Source of the DNA: Falsiroseomonas sp051860665
GTDB lineage: Bacteria > Pseudomonadota > Alphaproteobacteria > Acetobacterales > Acetobacteraceae
Assembly (NCBI RefSeq): GCF_051860665.1
Contig: NZ_JBHYDM010000002.1
Coordinates: 62,001 to 126,000 of the forward strand
Reading direction: 5' to 3'
DNA: 64,000 nucleotides
Position numbers and translations under genes: made by a program
The notes under the pieces: model-generated
The model's database searches: none
Told to the model about the DNA's origin: nothing
Seen by the model: only the letters and a program-made list of their open reading frames with translations
Shown here: positions 21,202-31,356 of the stretch, piece after piece
Numbering within the stretch: position 1 is the first letter of the stretch
Layout of the letters: each line of letters opens with the position of its first letter

Positions 21202-23241
21202 ATGGCGAAGGTCACGGTCGACGGGATCGAGGTCGAGGTCCCGAACGGCGCCACGGTGCTGCAGGCCTGCGAGGCCGCGGGCAAGGAGATCCCGCGCTTC
21301 TGCTACCATGAGCGGCTGAGCGTCGCCGGCAATTGTCGCATGTGTCTCGTCGAGGTCGAGAAGGCGCCGAAGCCCGTCGCCTCCTGCGCCTATCCGGTCG
21401 CGGATGGCATGGTGGTGAAGACGGACAGCCCCGTCGTGCGCAATGCGCGTCGCGGCGTCATGGAATTCCTGCTGATCAACCATCCGCTGGATTGCCCGAT
21501 CTGCGACCAGGGTGGCGAGTGCGACCTGCAGGACCAGGCGGTCGGCTATGGCATGGACCACAGCCGCTACCGCGAGGCGAAGCGGTCCGTGAAGGACAAG
21601 AACATCGGGCCGCTGATCAAGACGATCATGACCCGCTGCATCCAATGCACGCGCTGCGTCCGCTTCTCGGCGGAGGTGGCCGGCACCGCGGAGCTCGGCG
21701 GCACCAACCGCGGCGAGAATCTCGAGATCGGCACCTATGTGGAGAAGGCGCTGAGCAGCGAGCTCTCCGGCAATCTGATCGATATCTGCCCGGTCGGCGC
21801 GCTGACCTCGCGCCCCTATGCCTTCGTCTCGCGCCCCTGGGAACTGCGGAAGACCGAGGGCATCGACGTGCAGGACGCGACGGGCACGAATATCCGCATC
21901 GACACGCGCGGGCCCGAGGTTCTGCGAGTCCTGCCGCGCATCAATGAGGATGTGAACGAGGAGTGGATGGCCGATCGCGGCCGCTTCTCCTTCGACGGGC
22001 TGAAGCGCAAGCGGCTGGACCGTCCCTGGATCCGCGTGAATGGAGGGCTGCGGCAGGCGAGCTGGCCGGAAGCCTTTGCGGCCATTGCCGGGAAGCTGAA
22101 GGGCATGTCCGGCCAGCGTATCGGCGCGATCGCCGGTGATCTGGTCGAGGCCGAAAGCCTGTTTGCGCTGAAGGCGCTGATGGCGAAGCTGGGGTCCGAG
22201 AACCTGGACTGCCGCACGGATGGCGCGGCCATCGATGTGACGCGGCCGGATTTCTACCGCTTCAACACGACCATCGCCGGCATCGAGGAAGCCGATGCGC
22301 TGCTGATCATCGGCAGCAACCCGCGCACCGAGGCGCCGGTGATCAATGCGCGCATCCGCAAGCGCTGGGTCGCCGGCCGCTTCCCTGTGGGCCGCATCGG
22401 CCCGGCGGGTCTCGACCTGACCTACAGCCACGAGCACCTGGGCGAGGGGCCGGAGGCGATCCGCGCGCTGCTCGATGGCACGCATCCCTTCATGGAGGTG
22501 CTGCGGACCGCCAAGAACCCGATGGTGCTGCTCGGCCGCGGCGCGCTGATGCGCGCCGATGGGCTGGCGGTGCTGGCGGCGGCCTGGGAGGTGGCGCGCC
22601 AGGCCAATGCGCTGCGCGAGGACTGGCACGGCTTCAACCTGCTGCACCTCTTCGGCGGCCAGGTCGGCGCGCTGGCGCTGGGCTTCCTGCCGGGCGCGGG
22701 CGGACAGGATATCGGCGGCATGCTGAGCGGCGGCGTCGATGCGCTTTGGCTGCTGGGCGCGGATGGCGTGGATCCGGCGAGCATCGCCGACGGCACCTTC
22801 GTGATCTACCAGGGCCATCACGGCGACCGCATCGCGAGCCGCGCCGATGTGATCCTGCCCGGTGCGGCCTATACCGAAAAGGACGGTACCTGGCTGAACA
22901 CGGAAGGCCGCGTGCAGCGCGGGCATCTCGCCGTGCATCCGCCGGGCGAGGCGCGCGAGGACTGGCGCATCATCCGTGCGGCGAGCGAGGCGCTGGGCGC
23001 CACGCTGCCCTTCGACAGCCTGGCGCAGCTGCGCGCCGCGATGCCGCTGGAGGAAGGTTTTGCGCGTCGCTTTGCCGCGGATGCCACCGGCCCGGCCGGT
23101 GACCCCGCAGCCATGTCGGGCGCGGCCTTCGTGCTGCCGCTGGCCAATTACCACCAGGCGGATGTCATCGCCCGCGCCTCGGATGTGATGGCGCAATGCG
23201 CGGCGACCTTTGCGGCGCCGCTCGCCGTGGCGGCGGAGTAG
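21202..23241 (+). CDS. nuoG: NADH-quinone oxidoreductase subunit G
   Basis: A 679-aa 75-kDa-type subunit carrying the electron wire. The N-terminal ferredoxin-like domain has [2Fe-2S] ligands (FCYHE, GNCRMCLVE), then HxxxCxxCxxxxxC (HPLDCPICDQGGECD) and a four-Cys cluster (CIQCTRCVRF with ICPVGAL). The C-terminal molybdopterin-oxidoreductase-like domain is degenerate and does not bind a cofactor in this family. ATG 21202 lies 5 bp after the nuoF stop. Confidence 0.96.
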   Translation: MAKVTVDGIEVEVPNGATVLQACEAAGKEIPRFCYHERLSVAGNCRMCLVEVEKAPKPVASCAYPVADGMVVKTDSPVVRNARRGVMEFLLINHPLDCPICDQGGECDLQDQAVGYGMDHSRYREAKRSVKDKNIGPLIKTIMTRCIQCTRCVRFSAEVAGTAELGGTNRGENLEIGTYVEKALSSELSGNLIDICPVGALTSRPYAFVSRPWELRKTEGIDVQDATGTNIRIDTRGPEVLRVLPRINEDVNEEWMADRGRFSFDGLKRKRLDRPWIRVNGGLRQASWPEAFAAIAGKLKGMSGQRIGAIAGDLVEAESLFALKALMAKLGSENLDCRTDGAAIDVTRPDFYRFNTTIAGIEEADALLIIGSNPRTEAPVINARIRKRWVAGRFPVGRIGPAGLDLTYSHEHLGEGPEAIRALLDGTHPFMEVLRTAKNPMVLLGRGALMRADGLAVLAAAWEVARQANALREDWHGFNLLHLFGGQVGALALGFLPGAGGQDIGGMLSGGVDALWLLGADGVDPASIADGTFVIYQGHHGDRIASRADVILPGAAYTEKDGTWLNTEGRVQRGHLAVHPPGEAREDWRIIRAASEALGATLPFDSLAQLRAAMPLEEGFARRFAADATGPAGDPAAMSGAAFVLPLANYHQADVIARASDVMAQCAATFAAPLAVAAE

Positions 23242-23245
23242 GGAC

Positions 23246-24253
23246 ATGGACGCTTTCCTCGCCACCCCCATCGGGGTGCTCGCGCTGACGGTCGCGCAGG
23301 CCATGGCGCTGCTGGTGCCGCTGCTGATCGGCGTCGCCTACCTCACCTGGGCCGAGCGCAAGGTGCTGGCGGCGATGCAGATGCGGAAGGGGCCCAATGT
23401 CGTCGGGCCCTTCGGCATGCTGCAGCCCTTCGCCGATGCGCTGAAGATGCTGATGAAGGAGACCATCATTCCTTCCGGCGCGTCGCGCGCGCTGTTCATC
23501 ATGGCGCCGATGATCACCTTCATGCTGGCGATGCTGGCCTGGGCGGTCATCCCCGTGAATGATGGGTGGGCGATCGCCGATATCAATGTCGGCATCCTCT
23601 ATCTCTTCGCGATCTCCTCGCTCGGCGTTTATGGCATCATCATCGCCGGCTGGGCGTCGAATTCGAAATACGCCTTCCTGGGCGCGCTGCGCTCCGCGGC
23701 GCAGATGGTCAGCTACGAAGTCTCCATGGGCTTCGTCATCGTCACCGTGCTGCTCTGCGTCGGCTCGCTGAACCTGTCGGAGATCGTGCGGGCGCAGGAG
23801 AATATGTGGTTCATCCTGCCGCTGTTTCCGATGTTCGTGATCATGTTCATCAGCGCCCTGGCCGAGACCAACCGCGCGCCCTTCGACCTGCCGGAAGGCG
23901 AGTCCGAGCTGGTGGCAGGCTTCTTCGTCGAATACAGCTCGATGTCCTTCGCGCTGTTCTTCCTCGGCGAATACGCGAACATGATCCTGATGAGCGCGCT
24001 CATCACCATCCTGTTCCTCGGCGGCTGGTATGGGCCCTTCGGGCTGCTGCCGGCGCTCGGGCCGCTGTGGTTCGTGCTGAAGATCTGCTTCTGCCTGTTC
24101 GTCTTCGTCTGGGTGCGCGCGACCTTCCCGCGGTATCGCTACGACCAGCTCATGCGGCTCGGCTGGAAGGTCTTCCTGCCCTTCAGCCTTGTCTGGCTGG
24201 TCATCACCGCCGCGGCGCTCAAGATCTTCGGCTGGCTGCCGGGAGGAGTTTGA
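23246..24253 (+). CDS. nuoH: NADH-quinone oxidoreductase subunit H
   Basis: A 335-aa inner-membrane subunit with about eight TM helices that closes the quinone chamber. Conserved loops include TWAERKVLAAMQMRKGPN and ALAETNRAPFDLPEGESELV. ATG 23246 has GGAGTAGGGA just upstream and lies 4 bp after nuoG. Confidence 0.97.
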   Translation: MDAFLATPIGVLALTVAQAMALLVPLLIGVAYLTWAERKVLAAMQMRKGPNVVGPFGMLQPFADALKMLMKETIIPSGASRALFIMAPMITFMLAMLAWAVIPVNDGWAIADINVGILYLFAISSLGVYGIIIAGWASNSKYAFLGALRSAAQMVSYEVSMGFVIVTVLLCVGSLNLSEIVRAQENMWFILPLFPMFVIMFISALAETNRAPFDLPEGESELVAGFFVEYSSMSFALFFLGEYANMILMSALITILFLGGWYGPFGLLPALGPLWFVLKICFCLFVFVWVRATFPRYRYDQLMRLGWKVFLPFSLVWLVITAAALKIFGWLPGGV

Positions 24254-24256
24254 TCC

Positions 24257-24745
24257 ATGGCAACCCTTGATCGCGTCGCCCGCAGCCTGCTGCTGACCGA
24301 GCTGGTGGGCGGCATGGCGCTGACCCTGAAGCAGTTCTTCAGCCCCAAGGCGACCATCAACTACCCCTATGAGAAGACGCCGCTCTCGCCGCGCTTCAAG
24401 GGCGAGCATGCGCTGCGCCGCTACCCGAATGGCGAGGAACGCTGCATCGCCTGCAAGCTCTGCGAGGCGATCTGCCCGGCCCAGGCCATCACCATCGAGG
24501 CCGAGCCGCGCGAGGACGGGTCCCGCCGCACCACGCGCTACGACATCGACATGACCAAGTGCATCTATTGCGGCATGTGCGAGGAAGCCTGCCCGGTGGA
24601 TGCTATCGTCGAGGGGCCGAACCTGGAATTCGCGACCGAGACCCGGTCCGAGCTGATCTATGACAAGGACAGGCTGCTGGATAACGGCGATCGCTGGGAA
24701 GCGATCCTGGCCCAGCGGCTCACCCTCGACGCGCCGTATCGCTGA
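24257..24745 (+). CDS. nuoI: NADH-quinone oxidoreductase subunit I
   Basis: A 162-aa ferredoxin-like subunit with two [4Fe-4S] motifs, CIACKLCEAICP and CIYCGMCEEACP, each with the downstream partner Cys/Pro typical of 8Fe ferredoxins. It carries clusters N6a and N6b between NuoG and NuoB. It starts 3 bp after nuoH with GGAGGAG upstream. Confidence 0.97.
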   Translation: MATLDRVARSLLLTELVGGMALTLKQFFSPKATINYPYEKTPLSPRFKGEHALRRYPNGEERCIACKLCEAICPAQAITIEAEPREDGSRRTTRYDIDMTKCIYCGMCEEACPVDAIVEGPNLEFATETRSELIYDKDRLLDNGDRWEAILAQRLTLDAPYR

Positions 24746-24757
24746 AGGGCCGGGGTA

Positions 24758-25438
24758 ATGATCGCCGCCATCGCCTTCTACCTGTTCGCCGCCGTGCTGA
24801 TCGCCAGCGCGGTCATGGTGGTGACCAGCCGCAATCCCGTGCACTCCGTGCTCTTCCTGATCCTGGCCTTCTTCAACGCCGCGGCGCTGTTCCTGCTGGC
24901 CGGCGCCGAATTCCTGGCGATGATCCTGGTCATCGTCTATGTCGGCGCGGTCGCGGTGCTGTTCCTCTTCGTCGTGATGATGCTGGACGTGGACTTCTCC
25001 GCGATCCGGGAGGGCTTCCAGCGCTACGCGCCGATCGGTGGCGCGGTGGGCCTGGTGCTCTTCGCCGAGCTGATCTTCGTCTTCGGCAGTTGGACCTTCG
25101 CCGAGGATGCCGCGGGGCTGCGGCTGAACCCGATGGAGCCGGGCGCGGACAATACGCGCGAGATCGGCCGCATTCTCTATACGGACCATGTCTGGCTGTT
25201 CCAGCTTTCGGGGCTGATCCTGCTGGTGGCCATGATCGGCGCCATCGTGCTGACGCTGCGCAATAAGCCGGTGGCGAAGCGCCAGGACATCTCGAAGCAG
25301 GTGAACCGCATGGGCAGCGTGAACCTGCGCCAGGTGCGCAGCGGCGCGGGCCTGGCGGAGCTCGGCATCGAGCGGCCGCCGGTGGATGCGCCGCCGGAGC
25401 CCAAGCGCGTCGAACACCATGGCGGGGGGCACCACTGA
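24758..25438 (+). CDS. nuoJ: NADH-quinone oxidoreductase subunit J
   Basis: A 226-aa membrane subunit with five predicted TM helices (about residues 3-160), including the conserved YVGAVAVLFLFVVMML helix with the pi-bulge. The C-terminal 50 residues are a polar, Pro/His-rich tail longer than in E. coli NuoJ (184 aa). The TGA shares one base with the nuoK ATG. Confidence 0.94.
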   Translation: MIAAIAFYLFAAVLIASAVMVVTSRNPVHSVLFLILAFFNAAALFLLAGAEFLAMILVIVYVGAVAVLFLFVVMMLDVDFSAIREGFQRYAPIGGAVGLVLFAELIFVFGSWTFAEDAAGLRLNPMEPGADNTREIGRILYTDHVWLFQLSGLILLVAMIGAIVLTLRNKPVAKRQDISKQVNRMGSVNLRQVRSGAGLAELGIERPPVDAPPEPKRVEHHGGGHH

Positions 25439-25749
25439 TGCTGGCCATCGGCCTTTCGCACTACCTGACGGTGGGCGCGATCCTCTTCGTGCTGGGCATC
25501 CTCGGCATCTTCCTGAACCGGAAGAACATCATCGTCATCCTGATGTCGGTGGAGCTGATCCTGCTTTCGGTGAACCTCAACCTGGTCGCCTTCTCGGCGC
25601 AGCTGGGTGACCTCACCGGGCAGATCTTCGCGATGTTCATCCTGACGGTCGCAGCCGCCGAGGCGGCCATCGGGCTCGCCATCGTCGTCATCCATTTCCG
25701 CAACCGCGGTACGATCGAGGTGGACGACGTGTCCACGCTGAGGGGCTGA
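25438..25749 (+). CDS. nuoK: NADH-quinone oxidoreductase subunit K
   Basis: A 103-aa Mrp-like membrane subunit with three TM helices. Two conserved membrane glutamates used in proton transfer are visible (SVELILLSVN and AAAEAAIGLA). The start overlaps nuoJ by one base. Confidence 0.96.
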   Translation: MLAIGLSHYLTVGAILFVLGILGIFLNRKNIIVILMSVELILLSVNLNLVAFSAQLGDLTGQIFAMFILTVAAAEAAIGLAIVVIHFRNRGTIEVDDVSTLRG

Positions 25750-25753
25750 GCCC

Positions 25754-27673
25754 ATGTATGTCGGCGCGATTTTCTTCCCGCTGCTCGGGGCCTGCATCGC
25801 GGGCTTCTTCGGCCGCTGGCTGGGCGACAAGGTCTCCCAATGGGCGACGGTGGCCTGCATGGCCATTGCGGCGGTCTGCGGCAGCCTCGCCTTCATCGAG
25901 GTCGCGCTCGGCAGCGCGCCGGGCGTCGCACCGCTCTTCACCTTCATCGATGTCGGTGGCTTCGAGGTGGAATGGGCGCTGCGCTACGACACGCTGAGCG
26001 TGGTCATGGTGGCGATGGTCACCTTCATCTCGACGCTGATCCACCTCTATTCCGTGGGCTATATGTCGCACGACGCGACGGTGCCGCGCTTCTTCGCCTA
26101 TCTCTCGCTCTTCACCTTCATGATGCTGATGCTGGTGACGGCGGATAATCTGGTGCAGCTGTTCTTCGGCTGGGAAGGCGTCGGCCTCGCGAGCTACCTT
26201 CTCATCGGATATTGGTACGAGAAGGAAAGTGCCAACCGCGCGGCGATGAAGGCCTTCATCGTCAACCGCGTGGGCGACGTCTTCTTCATGCTCGGCCTGG
26301 CGCTGACCTTCTGGACGTTCCAGTCCGTCGAGTTCGAGACGATCTTCGCCGGTGTCGAGGCGGCGCGCAGCACCACCTTCCTCGGCATGCCGGCGCTGGA
26401 AGTGATCGCGCTGCTGCTCTTCCTCGGCGCCTGCGGCAAGTCGGCGCAGATCGGCCTGCACACCTGGCTGCCGGATGCGATGGAAGGGCCGACGCCGGTC
26501 TCCGCGCTGATCCATGCGGCCACCATGGTCACCGCCGGCGTCTTCCTGATGTGCCGCATGTCGCCGGTGCTGGAATACGCGCCGACGGTGCTCACCATCA
26601 TCACCATCGTCGGCGCCACCACGGCGATCTTCGCGGCGACCATCGGCTGCGTGCAGAACGACATCAAGCGCATCATCGCCTATTCGACCTGCTCGCAGCT
26701 CGGCTACATGTTCTTCGCGGTGGGCGTCGGCGCCTATCAGGCCGCGATGTTCCATCTGTTCACGCATGCCTTCTTCAAGGCGCTGCTGTTCCTCGGCGCC
26801 GGGTCCGTGATCCACGCAATGTCCGATGAGCAGGACATCCGCCGCATGGGCGGCATCTGGAAGAAGATCCCGCTGACCTACGCGATGATGTGGATCGGCT
26901 CCCTGGCGCTGGCGGGCGTGCCCTACTTCGCTGGCTACTACTCGAAGGACATGGTGCTGGAAGTGGCCTATGCCGCGCATAGCGGCGCCGGCAGCTACGC
27001 CTTCGCCATGGGCCTGCTGGCCGCCTTCCTGACCGCCTTCTACTCCTGGCGCCTGATCATCCTGACCTTCCACGGCGCGCCGCGGGCGGACCACCACACC
27101 ATGGAGCACGTGCATGAAAGCCCGTGGACCATGATGGTGCCGCTGCTCGCGCTATCGGTCGGCGCGGTGCTGACGGGTTACCACTTCTATGACCTCTTCG
27201 TCGGCCATCACCAGGAGCATTTCTGGAACGGCGCCATCTTCACCTCGGCCGCCAACCAGATCCTGGAACACGCGCATCACGTGCCGGAATGGGTGCCGCT
27301 GGCGCCGACGGTGGTCGGCCTCGCGGGCATTGCGCTCGCCTATGTGATGTACATGTTCGCGCCGAAGCTGCCGGCGATGCTGGCGAATGCGCTGCCGGGC
27401 CTGCACCGCTTCCTGCTGAACAAGTGGTACTTCGACGAGCTGTATGACTTCCTCTTCGTGCGGCCGACGCAGTACCTGGCGCGGGTGCTGTGGAAGACCG
27501 GCGACATGAGGCTCATCGATGGCATGCCGAATGGCGCGGCGGCGGCGGCGGTTTCCGTTGCCGGCGGCGCGGTGCGGCTGCAATCCGGACGTGTCGCCAG
27601 CTACGCCTTCACCATGATCATCGGACTGGTGCTGTTCGTGACCCTTCTCCTGGTGGGAATGCCCTCCCGATGA
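25754..27673 (+). CDS. nuoL: NADH-quinone oxidoreductase subunit L
   Basis: A 639-aa antiporter-like proton-pumping subunit with about 16 TM helices. Conserved features include FFGWEGVGLASYLLIG (key Glu), a Lys-containing helix (GKSAQIGLHTWLPDAMEGPTP, read as two parts) and the long lateral helix at the C-terminus. Length is typical. It ends with a 4-bp overlap with nuoM. Confidence 0.96.
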   Translation: MYVGAIFFPLLGACIAGFFGRWLGDKVSQWATVACMAIAAVCGSLAFIEVALGSAPGVAPLFTFIDVGGFEVEWALRYDTLSVVMVAMVTFISTLIHLYSVGYMSHDATVPRFFAYLSLFTFMMLMLVTADNLVQLFFGWEGVGLASYLLIGYWYEKESANRAAMKAFIVNRVGDVFFMLGLALTFWTFQSVEFETIFAGVEAARSTTFLGMPALEVIALLLFLGACGKSAQIGLHTWLPDAMEGPTPVSALIHAATMVTAGVFLMCRMSPVLEYAPTVLTIITIVGATTAIFAATIGCVQNDIKRIIAYSTCSQLGYMFFAVGVGAYQAAMFHLFTHAFFKALLFLGAGSVIHAMSDEQDIRRMGGIWKKIPLTYAMMWIGSLALAGVPYFAGYYSKDMVLEVAYAAHSGAGSYAFAMGLLAAFLTAFYSWRLIILTFHGAPRADHHTMEHVHESPWTMMVPLLALSVGAVLTGYHFYDLFVGHHQEHFWNGAIFTSAANQILEHAHHVPEWVPLAPTVVGLAGIALAYVMYMFAPKLPAMLANALPGLHRFLLNKWYFDELYDFLFVRPTQYLARVLWKTGDMRLIDGMPNGAAAAAVSVAGGAVRLQSGRVASYAFTMIIGLVLFVTLLLVGMPSR

Positions 27674-29181
27674 ATGCCGCCGGCTTTCCGATCCTGAGCC
27701 TCGTCACCTTCCTGCCGCTGGCCGGCGCGCTGGTCATCATGCTGGTGCGCGGGGAGGAGGAGGTCGTCGCCCGCAATGCGCGCTGGACCGCACTCTGGGC
27801 CAGCCTGATCACGCTCGCCCTGTCGCTGCTGCTCTGGACCGGCTTCGACCAGTCCACGGCGGAGTTCCAGTTCGTCGAGCGTGCGGCCTGGCTGCCGGAA
27901 TTCGGCGTCGGCTACCACATGGGCGTGGACGGCATCTCGGTCCTGTTCATCCTGCTGTCCACCATCCTGACGCCGCTCTGCATCCTGGCGTCGTGGGAGA
28001 GCGTGACCACGCGGGTGCGCGAATACATGGTCGCCTTCCTCGTGCTGGAAAGCATGATGATCGGCATGTTCGCGGCGCTGGATTTCGTGCTGTTCTACAT
28101 CTTCTTCGAGGCCGTGCTGATCCCGATGTTCCTCATCATCGGCATCTGGGGCGGCGGGCGGCGGGTCTATGCCGCGCTGAAGTTCTTCCTCTACACGCTG
28201 GCGGGCAGCCTGCTGATGCTGCTGGCGATCCTGGCCGTGTGGTATGAGGCCGGTACCACGGATATCCCGAGCCTGATGCAGACGGCCTTCTCGCCGCGCA
28301 TGCAGTTCTGGCTGTTCCTCGCCTTCTTCGCCTCCTTCGCCGTGAAGGTGCCGATGTGGCCGGTGCATACCTGGCTGCCGGATGCGCATGTCGAGGCGCC
28401 CACCGCGGGCTCCGTTATCCTGGCGGGTGTGCTGCTGAAGATGGGCGCCTATGGCTTCCTGCGCTTCTCCCTGCCGCTGCTGCCGCAGGCCTCTGCCGAT
28501 TTCGCGCCGCTGATCTTCGCGCTGTCCATCATCGCGGTGATCTACACCTCGCTGGTGGCGCTGGCGCAGGAGGACATGAAGAAGCTGATCGCCTATTCCT
28601 CGATCGCCCATATGGGCATCGTCACGCTCGGCATCTTCACCTTCACGGCGCAGGGCCTCTCGGGCGCGCTCTTCACCATGCTGAGCCACGGCGTGGTTTC
28701 CGGCGCGCTCTTCCTCTGCGTCGGCGTGCTCTACGATCGGGTTCACTCACGAGAAATCGCGCGCTACGGCGGCGTCGCCAAGATCATGCCGGCCTATGCG
28801 CTGGTCTTCATGCTGTTCACCATGGCCAGCGTTGCGCTGCCAGGGCTCGCGGGCTTCCCGGGTGAGCTGCTGGTGATCGTCGGCGCCTTCAAGGTGAATC
28901 CCTGGGTCGCGCTCGGCGCCTGCATGGGCATGATCCTGGGCGCCGCCTATGCGCTCTACCTCTATCGCCGCGTGATCTTCGGCAAGATCGTCCGCGAGGA
29001 TCTGAAGGCGTTGCTGGATCTCAGCCCGCGCGAATACGCCACCTTCGCGCCGCTGATCCTGCTGACCATCTGGATGGGGGTCTATCCCTCCTCCTTCCTC
29101 AACTTCTTCGAGGCGACCGTGGCCGCGCTGGTGGCGCGCCATGAAGCCGCCCTCGGCGCCGCGCGCCTGGCTGGGATGTGA
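27670..29181 (+). CDS. nuoM: NADH-quinone oxidoreductase subunit M
   Basis: A 503-aa antiporter-like subunit with about 14 TM helices. It has the conserved YIFFEAVLIPMF helix (key Glu), AVKVPMWPVHTWLPDAH and the SSIAHMG segment. ATG 27670 overlaps the nuoL stop (ATGA); in-frame sequence upstream is a shadow of nuoL. Confidence 0.96.
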   Translation: MNAAGFPILSLVTFLPLAGALVIMLVRGEEEVVARNARWTALWASLITLALSLLLWTGFDQSTAEFQFVERAAWLPEFGVGYHMGVDGISVLFILLSTILTPLCILASWESVTTRVREYMVAFLVLESMMIGMFAALDFVLFYIFFEAVLIPMFLIIGIWGGGRRVYAALKFFLYTLAGSLLMLLAILAVWYEAGTTDIPSLMQTAFSPRMQFWLFLAFFASFAVKVPMWPVHTWLPDAHVEAPTAGSVILAGVLLKMGAYGFLRFSLPLLPQASADFAPLIFALSIIAVIYTSLVALAQEDMKKLIAYSSIAHMGIVTLGIFTFTAQGLSGALFTMLSHGVVSGALFLCVGVLYDRVHSREIARYGGVAKIMPAYALVFMLFTMASVALPGLAGFPGELLVIVGAFKVNPWVALGACMGMILGAAYALYLYRRVIFGKIVREDLKALLDLSPREYATFAPLILLTIWMGVYPSSFLNFFEATVAALVARHEAALGAARLAGM

Positions 29182-30608
29182 TGAGCCCGATGAACTGGAC
29201 CCTTGCCACGCCGGAGATCGTCCTCGGCATCGCCGGCCTGCTGATCCTGGCCGCCGGCGTGATCCCGAAGAAGGAGACCTTCTTCCCCGTCTCAATGGCC
29301 GTGATCGGCGCCTTCGTGCTGACCGCGGTGCTGGTGATCGGGCAGGGGGAGGGCACGGCCTTCCTCGGCCAGTATGTCTCGGACGCCTTCAGCCGCTTCG
29401 CGAAGGTGCTGATCCTGCTGGGCGCGGCGATGGGCGTGGTGCTCTCGCTCGATTTCAACGAGAAGGCGGGCATCGGGCGCTTCGAATATGCGGTGCTGAT
29501 GCTGTTCGCCACGCTCGGCATGCTGGTCATGGTCTCGGCCAATGACCTGATGTCGCTCTATATCGGGCTCGAGCTGCTGTCGCTCTCGCTCTATGTCATC
29601 GCCGCCTTCGACCGCGACAATCCCCGCAGCGCCGAGGCCGGGCTGAAGTATTTCGTCCTGGGCGCCCTGGCTTCCGGCCTGCTGCTCTATGGCTCCTCGC
29701 TGGTCTATGGCTTCGCGGGCAGCACCAACTTCGACCGGCTGGCGGATGCGCTGGGCGGTGGCACGGCGAGCCTTGGCCTGATCGTGGGCCTGGTCTTCGT
29801 GCTGGCGGGACTCTGCTTCAAGATCAGCGCCGTGCCCTTCCATATGTGGACGCCCGACGTCTACGAAGGCGCGCCGACGCCGGTGACCGCCTTCTTCGCC
29901 ACCGCGCCCAAGGTGGCCGCCATCGCCCTGCTGATGCGCGTCCTCGCCGGGCCCTTCGGGGATCTCGCCGCGCAGTGGTCGCAGGTGATCTGGGTGGCCT
30001 CCATAGGCTCGATGCTGCTCGGCGCCTTCGCCGCCATCGGCCAGCGCACCATCAAGCGGCTGATGGCCTATTCCTCCATCGGCCATGTCGGCTACGCGCT
30101 GATGGGGCTCGCCGTGGCCAGCGACACCGGCTTCCGCGGCGTGCTGGTCTATATGGCCATCTACATGGTGACCTCGATCGGCACCTTCGCCGTGCTGGTC
30201 GCCATGCGCCGCAACGGCCGCGCGCTGGAACAGGTGGATGACCTGGCCGGCATTGGCCGCACCGATCCCGCCATGGCGATGTGGATGGCGGTGTTCATGT
30301 TCTCCATGGCCGGCATCCCGCCGCTCGCCGGCTTCTTCGGCAAGCTCTACGTCTTCCTGGCCGCGGTGCAGGGCGGCTACTGGGTGCTGGCCGCGGTCGG
30401 CATCGGCACCTCCGTCGTCGCCACCTACTACTACCTGCGCATCGTGAAGGTGATGTATTTCGACGCCGGCACGGCGCCGCTGGATGCGCGCCCCGCTGGG
30501 CTCACGGTGGTCATGGCCGCCACCGGCATCGCGACGGTGCTGTTCTTCCTCTTCCCGGCGCCGATCATCGCCGCGGCGCAGGTGGCCATCACGGCCATCG
30601 CCGGATGA
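29181..30608 (+). CDS. nuoN: NADH-quinone oxidoreductase subunit N
   Basis: A 475-aa antiporter-like subunit with about 14 TM helices, including LMSLYIGLELLSLSLYV (key Glu) and FKISAVPFHMWTPDVYEG. ATG 29181 shares one base with the nuoM stop; ATG 29190 is an alternative that removes three residues. It completes the A-N set. Confidence 0.95.
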   Translation: MSPMNWTLATPEIVLGIAGLLILAAGVIPKKETFFPVSMAVIGAFVLTAVLVIGQGEGTAFLGQYVSDAFSRFAKVLILLGAAMGVVLSLDFNEKAGIGRFEYAVLMLFATLGMLVMVSANDLMSLYIGLELLSLSLYVIAAFDRDNPRSAEAGLKYFVLGALASGLLLYGSSLVYGFAGSTNFDRLADALGGGTASLGLIVGLVFVLAGLCFKISAVPFHMWTPDVYEGAPTPVTAFFATAPKVAAIALLMRVLAGPFGDLAAQWSQVIWVASIGSMLLGAFAAIGQRTIKRLMAYSSIGHVGYALMGLAVASDTGFRGVLVYMAIYMVTSIGTFAVLVAMRRNGRALEQVDDLAGIGRTDPAMAMWMAVFMFSMAGIPPLAGFFGKLYVFLAAVQGGYWVLAAVGIGTSVVATYYYLRIVKVMYFDAGTAPLDARPAGLTVVMAATGIATVLFFLFPAPIIAAAQVAITAIAG

Positions 30609-30612
30609 GGTG

Positions 30613-31350
30613 GTGACCGAGCCGGCCGCGCCGCCACCCGGCTGGCGGCTGCGCATCGAGGAGAGCCTTCCCTCGACCAGCACCCTGCTGCAGCGCCTGG
30701 CCGTGGCCGGGGAGCCGCAGGGGCTGGCGATCCTGGCCCGCGAGCAGAGCGGCGGGCGCGGCCGCGATGGGCGGGTCTGGTCCAGCCCGCCGGGCAATCT
30801 GTATTTCTCCCTGCTGCTGCGCCCCGGCGGGCCGGTGCGGGATGCCGGGCGCTGGGCGCTGGTCGCGGGCCTCGCCATGATCGAGGGGCTCAGACCCTTC
30901 ACGGCGCACCACCAGGACCTGCGGCTGAAATGGCCGAATGACGTGCTGCTGGGCGAGGCCAAGCTCGCCGGCGTGCTCTGCGAAAGCGCGGCGACGGCCG
31001 AGGGCACGCTGGATTGGTTCATCATGGGCATCGGCGCCAATCTCGCCGCGCCCCCCGCGCTGCCGGACCGCCCGACCGCCGGACTCGGCCCGATCCCGCC
31101 GGAGGCGGTGGCCTGCACCATGCTGGCCGCGCTGGAACGCGCCCGGGCGCTGTGGCGCGACGAGGGTTTTGGCGCCATCCGCGCGGCCTGGATGGCGCAT
31201 GGGCCGGCGCTGCAGGCACCGCTCACGCTCCGTGGCGGTCGTTCAGGCCAATATGCGGGCCTGGCCGAGGATGGCAGCCTGCTGCTCGCCGCCGAGGGCC
31301 GGGTCCATTCCGTCTCGACCGGCGAGATAGCCTTCCGGGAGGCAAGCTGA
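30613..31350 (+). CDS. birA: Biotin--[acetyl-CoA-carboxylase] ligase
   Basis: A 245-aa enzyme that activates biotin and attaches it to the biotin carboxyl carrier protein. The adenylate-binding loop GRGRDGRVW and the catalytic KWPNDVLL are clear. There is no N-terminal helix-turn-helix, so this is a monofunctional ligase and not a biotin repressor. The start is GTG 30613 (or the adjacent GTG 30610) with GATGAGG upstream; it lies 4 bp after nuoN and 6 bp before coaX. Location after nuoN is conserved in alphaproteobacteria. Confidence 0.93.
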   Translation: MTEPAAPPPGWRLRIEESLPSTSTLLQRLAVAGEPQGLAILAREQSGGRGRDGRVWSSPPGNLYFSLLLRPGGPVRDAGRWALVAGLAMIEGLRPFTAHHQDLRLKWPNDVLLGEAKLAGVLCESAATAEGTLDWFIMGIGANLAAPPALPDRPTAGLGPIPPEAVACTMLAALERARALWRDEGFGAIRAAWMAHGPALQAPLTLRGGRSGQYAGLAEDGSLLLAAEGRVHSVSTGEIAFREAS

Positions 31351-31356
31351 AAAAAC

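Noticed and set aside
30613..31350. BirA acting as a biotin operon repressor
   Set aside because: The N-terminal DNA-binding domain is missing; the protein begins directly with the ligase fold.
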